36,355 bases of DNA from Flavobacterium sp. (GTDB taxonomy: Bacteria; Bacteroidota; Bacteroidia; Flavobacteriales; Flavobacteriaceae): NCBI RefSeq assembly GCF_029945805.1, contig NZ_JAQSDH010000025.1, forward strand, positions 1-36,355, read 5' to 3'. Below are positions 33,827 to 36,355 of the stretch, one piece after another. A model generated the notes under the pieces. The model was not told the origin of the DNA, did not search any database, and was given only the letters and a program-made list of their open reading frames with translations. Each line of letters begins with the position of its first letter. Position 1 is the stretch's first letter. The position numbers and the translations under genes were made by a program.

Positions 33827-34039
33827 GTGAATTTAAAAGAAGCACTAGAAGTGCACGTTTACAAGACCGTTCTGCGAGGAAATAGTTCCTCATTAATTAA
33901 AAACTCTTCAGAAAAAACAGCAATTAATAGTAGTAACTCTTTATCTTTGGACGTCCATTTTTCAGGTCTGTGCATCAATTGTAATTTGGTAAATGACTGT
34001 ACTTGGAAACAGAACAACAAAATATTTTGCGAACACTAG
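33827..34039 (+). CDS. Cys-rich microprotein of unknown function
   Basis: The 70-residue product starts at a GTG; an in-frame TGA at 33821-33823 and the absence of an earlier start decide this. The C-terminal half has a Cys/His pattern LCINCNLVNDCTWKQNN followed by FCEH at the end (C-x2-C-x5-C-x9-C-x-H). It looks like a small zinc-binding or Fe-S finger protein. Small Flavobacterial proteins with a similar LC..C....C...CEHY tail are familiar to me, but I cannot name the family. It lies 26 bp downstream of the presumed sigma-54 start and 11 bp before the broken gdh gene, which suggests a common transcript and a role in nitrogen or redox control. Confidence 0.6.
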   Translation: MNLKEALEVHVYKTVLRGNSSSLIKNSSEKTAINSSNSLSLDVHFSGLCINCNLVNDCTWKQNNKIFCEH

Positions 34040-34050
34040 CAATAAATCTT

Positions 34051-35325
34051 ATGAGCACACTAAGCGAGAAAAAAAGCATGTATGAAACTGTTATGCAGCA
34101 GTTTAACAAAATTGCAGATGAAATCCATTTGGATAAAAATATCAGAAAGATATTAGAAGCCACAACCAATGAAATTGTAGTTCACTTTCCAGTAAAACTT
34201 GATAACGGAGATATCAAAGTTTTTACAGGATACAGAGTGCAGCATAACAACGTTCTTGGTCCCTACAAAGGAGGACTTCGTTATCATCCCTCTCTTGATA
34301 TTAATGATGCAAAAGCGTTGGCAATGTGGATGACGTGGAAAACATCTTTGGCGGGATTACCTTATGGTGGAGCAAAAGGTGGAATTCAATTGGATCCTCG
34401 CGATTATTCGATTGGAGAATTGGAAAGGATTACGCGTCGTTTTACTTTCGCTTTAGGCGATAATATCGGACCAGAATATGACATTCCTGCACCAGACGTT
34501 AATACTAATGAGCAAACTATGGCTTGGATTGCTGACACGTATATGTCGACAAAACCTACCGCAGAAAGATCAAGAAATAAGCATATTGTTACTGGAAAAC
34601 CAGTTGGATCCGGAGGATTATAAGGCAGAGACCGTTCTACAGGATTCGGAGTGTATTTGACTATTAAATTAGCCTATGAAACTCGTAAAGAAACCTTGAA
34701 AGGAAAAACATTTATCGTGCAAGGTTATGGTAATGTAGGCTACTGGGTATCGCACTTTTTAGTTAAAGAAGGGGCTATTCTTATAGCAGTTTAAGATGCT
34801 CATGCTACACTTTACAATAAAGAAGGTATTGATGTTGAAGAATTAGGTGCACACTGTAAACCTCGTAAAGGATCTATTCAAGGATTTCCTTCTGCAATAG
34901 AAATGGAACCTAATGACTTTTTTGGATTGGAATGCAATATTGTAATTCCAGCAGCATTAGGAAATCAGATTACTGGTGCTAATGCAGGTAAAATTAAGGC
35001 GGATATGGTTGCTGAAGGAGCTAATGGCCCAACAGATGTTGAAGGAGAACAAATTCTACTTAACAATAACATATTAGTTATACCAGATATTCTTTGTAAT
35101 TCAGGTGGTGTTATAGGGAGCTACTTCGAATGGCTTCAAAACCGAAACGGTGAATTGTGGACAATTGATGAAGTGATGACCAAATTAGAACGTAAACTGA
35201 CTGAAGTATTCAGAAAAGTGGAGTCTATTTCGAAAGAAAAGAAAACAGGGATGCGTTCGGCAGCCTACAAGGTTGCTATTGATAGAATTGAACTTACCTA
35301 CAAACAAAGAGGTATATTTCCATAA
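34051..35325 (+). pseudogene. Glutamate dehydrogenase gene with two in-frame stops
   Basis: The frame from 34051 to 35325 would encode a 424-residue Glu/Leu/Phe/Val dehydrogenase but is broken by TAA at 34621-34623 (codon 191 from the ATG) and TAA at 34792-34794. In relatives those positions are Glu (SGGLEGRD) and Gln (IAVQDAH), so each stop is a single-base change: GAA to TAA and CAA to TAA. All the rest stays in frame and looks normal: GPYKGGLRYHP, LPYGGAKGGI with catalytic Lys, VQGYGNVGYW, and GGVIGSYFEWLQNRNGE. The gene therefore looks recently inactivated. An ORF from the first ATG to the first stop covers only the N-terminal domain, and an internal ORF (34903-35325) only the C-terminal part. 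Two sequencing errors are a weaker explanation. Confidence 0.85.
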
Positions 35326-35353
35326 GACATTACACAAAAAAATGAAATCAGTA

Positions 35354-35696
35354 TGAACTACGGCAAAATACTAGTTGAGAAGAAAGAATACGAAAAAGTG
35401 AAAACATATTAGTATTAGGTGGAGAATCAAATGACATTGGACAAAAAAGTGCCATAAAAAAATTGGCTAATGAATTGAAATCTGCTGAATTGAAGAAAGA
35501 TGCAGACATGCCAGAAGATGTAGTTCGATTAAATTCGACAGTGCAATTCAAGATGCCCGATATGATGTGTGAAAATTTTTATAGTACGAATCATCTTGCC
35601 TACAAAGAAAAAGTAGAGAAGCATTTTTCTCAATACCGAAAGTTAAAGAAAAAATTGCTTACAAGAATTAATGCGGCTACTGTTTCCAATAAATAG
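35354..35696 (+). pseudogene. Remnant of a GreA/GreB-type elongation-factor gene
   Basis: The stretch at 35354-35404 reads MNYGKILVEKKEYEKVK, like the start of Flavobacterial GreA/GreB-family proteins (about 130 residues). A frameshift near 35400 moves the frame, which continues as KSAIKKLANELKSAELKKD, then DMPEDVVRLNSTVQF, matching the middle of that family. After about 35550 the sequence (KMPDMMCENFYSTN...) no longer resembles the usual C-terminal domain. The piece is therefore probably a damaged copy. It follows the broken gdh at 28 bp. Alternatives: a diverged functional small protein starting at 35463. Confidence 0.6.
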
Positions 35697-35723
35697 AATA
35701 CTTAATTTCAGAGTATAAAAACT

Positions 35724-35760
35724 AAAAACCTCTTCCCGAAATCATTGGAAAGAGGTTTTT
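35724..35760. terminator. Terminator hairpin, usable on both strands
   Basis: AAAAACCTCTT (35724-35734) pairs with AAGAGGTTTTT (35750-35760). T runs follow on the plus strand, and on the minus strand the arm continues into TTTTTAGTTTTTAT. Confidence 0.8.
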
Positions 35761-35768
35761 TATTTTTT

Positions 35769-35803
35769 CAAACCCGATAGTTTTTTGAAAACTATCGGGT
35801 TTG
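35769..35803. terminator. Second hairpin with perfect 16-bp stem
   Basis: CAAACCCGATAGTTTT (35769-35784) pairs exactly with 35788-35803 around a 3-nt loop. The plus-strand side ends in a T-rich stretch. With the preceding hairpin it separates the broken gdh/gre locus from the convergent aminotransferase gene. Confidence 0.8.
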
Positions 35804-35846
35804 TTTTAAGAAGTAATGGGGCTAAAGGGATGTTGGCAGTAGTTTT

Positions 35847-36355
35847 TTATTGTAATGCCTTAATAAATTTTTTCATTTCATCCATTTTACCCACTGTAAT
35901 CCTTGTCCATTTACCTCGCTCTTCATATATTCTTCCCCCTTGAATAGCATTGTTTTCTAATTGATTAAAATAGTCTTTGTTGTATTGGGCAAGAGAAAAA
36001 TAGATGAAATTTGTAGTAGAAGAAATGCATTCACAATTTAATTTTTTGAGTTCGCTGATAGTGTATTGTCTAATATTTTCATTTAGCAAGTAGCAATTTG
36101 AAACAAATTTATCATCGTTCAACGAAGCTATTGCAGCAAGTTTTGATACTACACTAACGCTATTATTTGTATTGGATTGTAAATTTGACAAATTATCAAT
36201 TAGTGTTTTGTTTGCAATCGCATACCCAATCCGTGCTCCAGCCAAACCATACATTTTGGAAAATGTTTTGGCTATAATAATATTTTTGTGGTCATTTACG
36301 ATATTGCTAAGGGATTGCTGTTTAGTAAAGTCCAAATATGCCTCATCAATTAATA
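35847..36355 (-). CDS. Class I/II aminotransferase, HisC-like (partial, 5' end outside window)
   Basis: Only the C-terminal portion is inside the window. The frame is open through 36355 and reads LIDEAYLDFTKQQ, so the true start is to the right and the apparent internal start is not real. LIDEAYLDF carries the PLP-binding Asp, and AKTFSKMYGLAGARIGYA carries the Schiff-base Lys (S-K). The C-terminal domain ends with WTRITVGKMDEMKKFIKAL, matching the R.(S/T).G arginine that binds the substrate carboxylate. The pattern fits histidinol-phosphate aminotransferase and its close relatives. The substrate cannot be fixed. It is transcribed toward the broken gdh locus. Confidence 0.88.
   Translation of the reverse strand, partial: LIDEAYLDFTKQQSLSNIVNDHKNIIIAKTFSKMYGLAGARIGYAIANKTLIDNLSNLQSNTNNSVSVVSKLAAIASLNDDKFVSNCYLLNENIRQYTISELKKLNCECISSTTNFIYFSLAQYNKDYFNQLENNAIQGGRIYEERGKWTRITVGKMDEMKKFIKALQ

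Noticed and set aside
34621..34794. Possible recoding or readthrough of the two TAA codons in gdh
   Set aside because: Neighbouring genes end normally with TAA, and no recoding element is visible. A pseudogene is simpler.

Overview
The window looks like chromosome from a Flavobacterium-like member of the Bacteroidota. The evidence is AT-rich DNA, TAnnTTTG-type -7 boxes before several genes, two secreted proteins with a C-terminal type IX secretion (T9SS) sorting domain, a type III glutamine synthetase, a BT_3928-type DoxX/thioredoxin protein, DUF1599 and OstA-like proteins, and a LytTR regulator paired with a TPR histidine kinase. I saw no rRNA, tRNA, CRISPR array, intact insertion sequence or prophage.

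Layout. (1) 1-3830: a gene-free leader with an 11-bp tandem repeat, then divergent terC (-) and type III glutamine synthetase (+), closed by a perfect palindromic terminator. (2) 3833-9968: a cell-envelope block. Three minus-strand secreted proteins come first: two paralogues sharing a 200-bp identical segment, one with five 38-residue repeats, and a very small T9SS protein. A tight plus-strand operon of four paralogous OmpA-family proteins follows. (3) 10070-24572: mostly conserved housekeeping genes: purM, a ygiD-like dioxygenase, clpS, prmA, a run ending in tpiA (DUF1599, BT_3928-type protein, small membrane protein, TlpA-like lipoprotein, tpiA), folP, and a run OstA-like, class III aminotransferase, TPR protein, aroE, rlmH. 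(4) 24705-33542: a 1289-residue leucine-rich-repeat T9SS protein, a LytTR response regulator with its TPR/LytS-type histidine kinase, and a secreted GH13 alpha-amylase-like enzyme. (5) 33560-35803: a decaying nitrogen-related locus. A REP-like hairpin pair and a good sigma-54-type promoter precede a 70-residue Cys-rich microprotein, a glutamate dehydrogenase gene broken by two in-frame TAA codons, and a frameshifted GreA/GreB-type remnant, followed by two strong hairpins. (6) The right edge holds the 3' part of an aminotransferase related to HisC.

The least ordinary parts are the sigma-54/microprotein/broken-gdh locus, the four OmpA paralogues with two OmpA-like halves and a Cys-Cys motif, and the secreted paralogue pair with signs of recent sequence exchange. 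I found no clear new defence or mobile system. All family assignments are from reading the sequence, without database searches.
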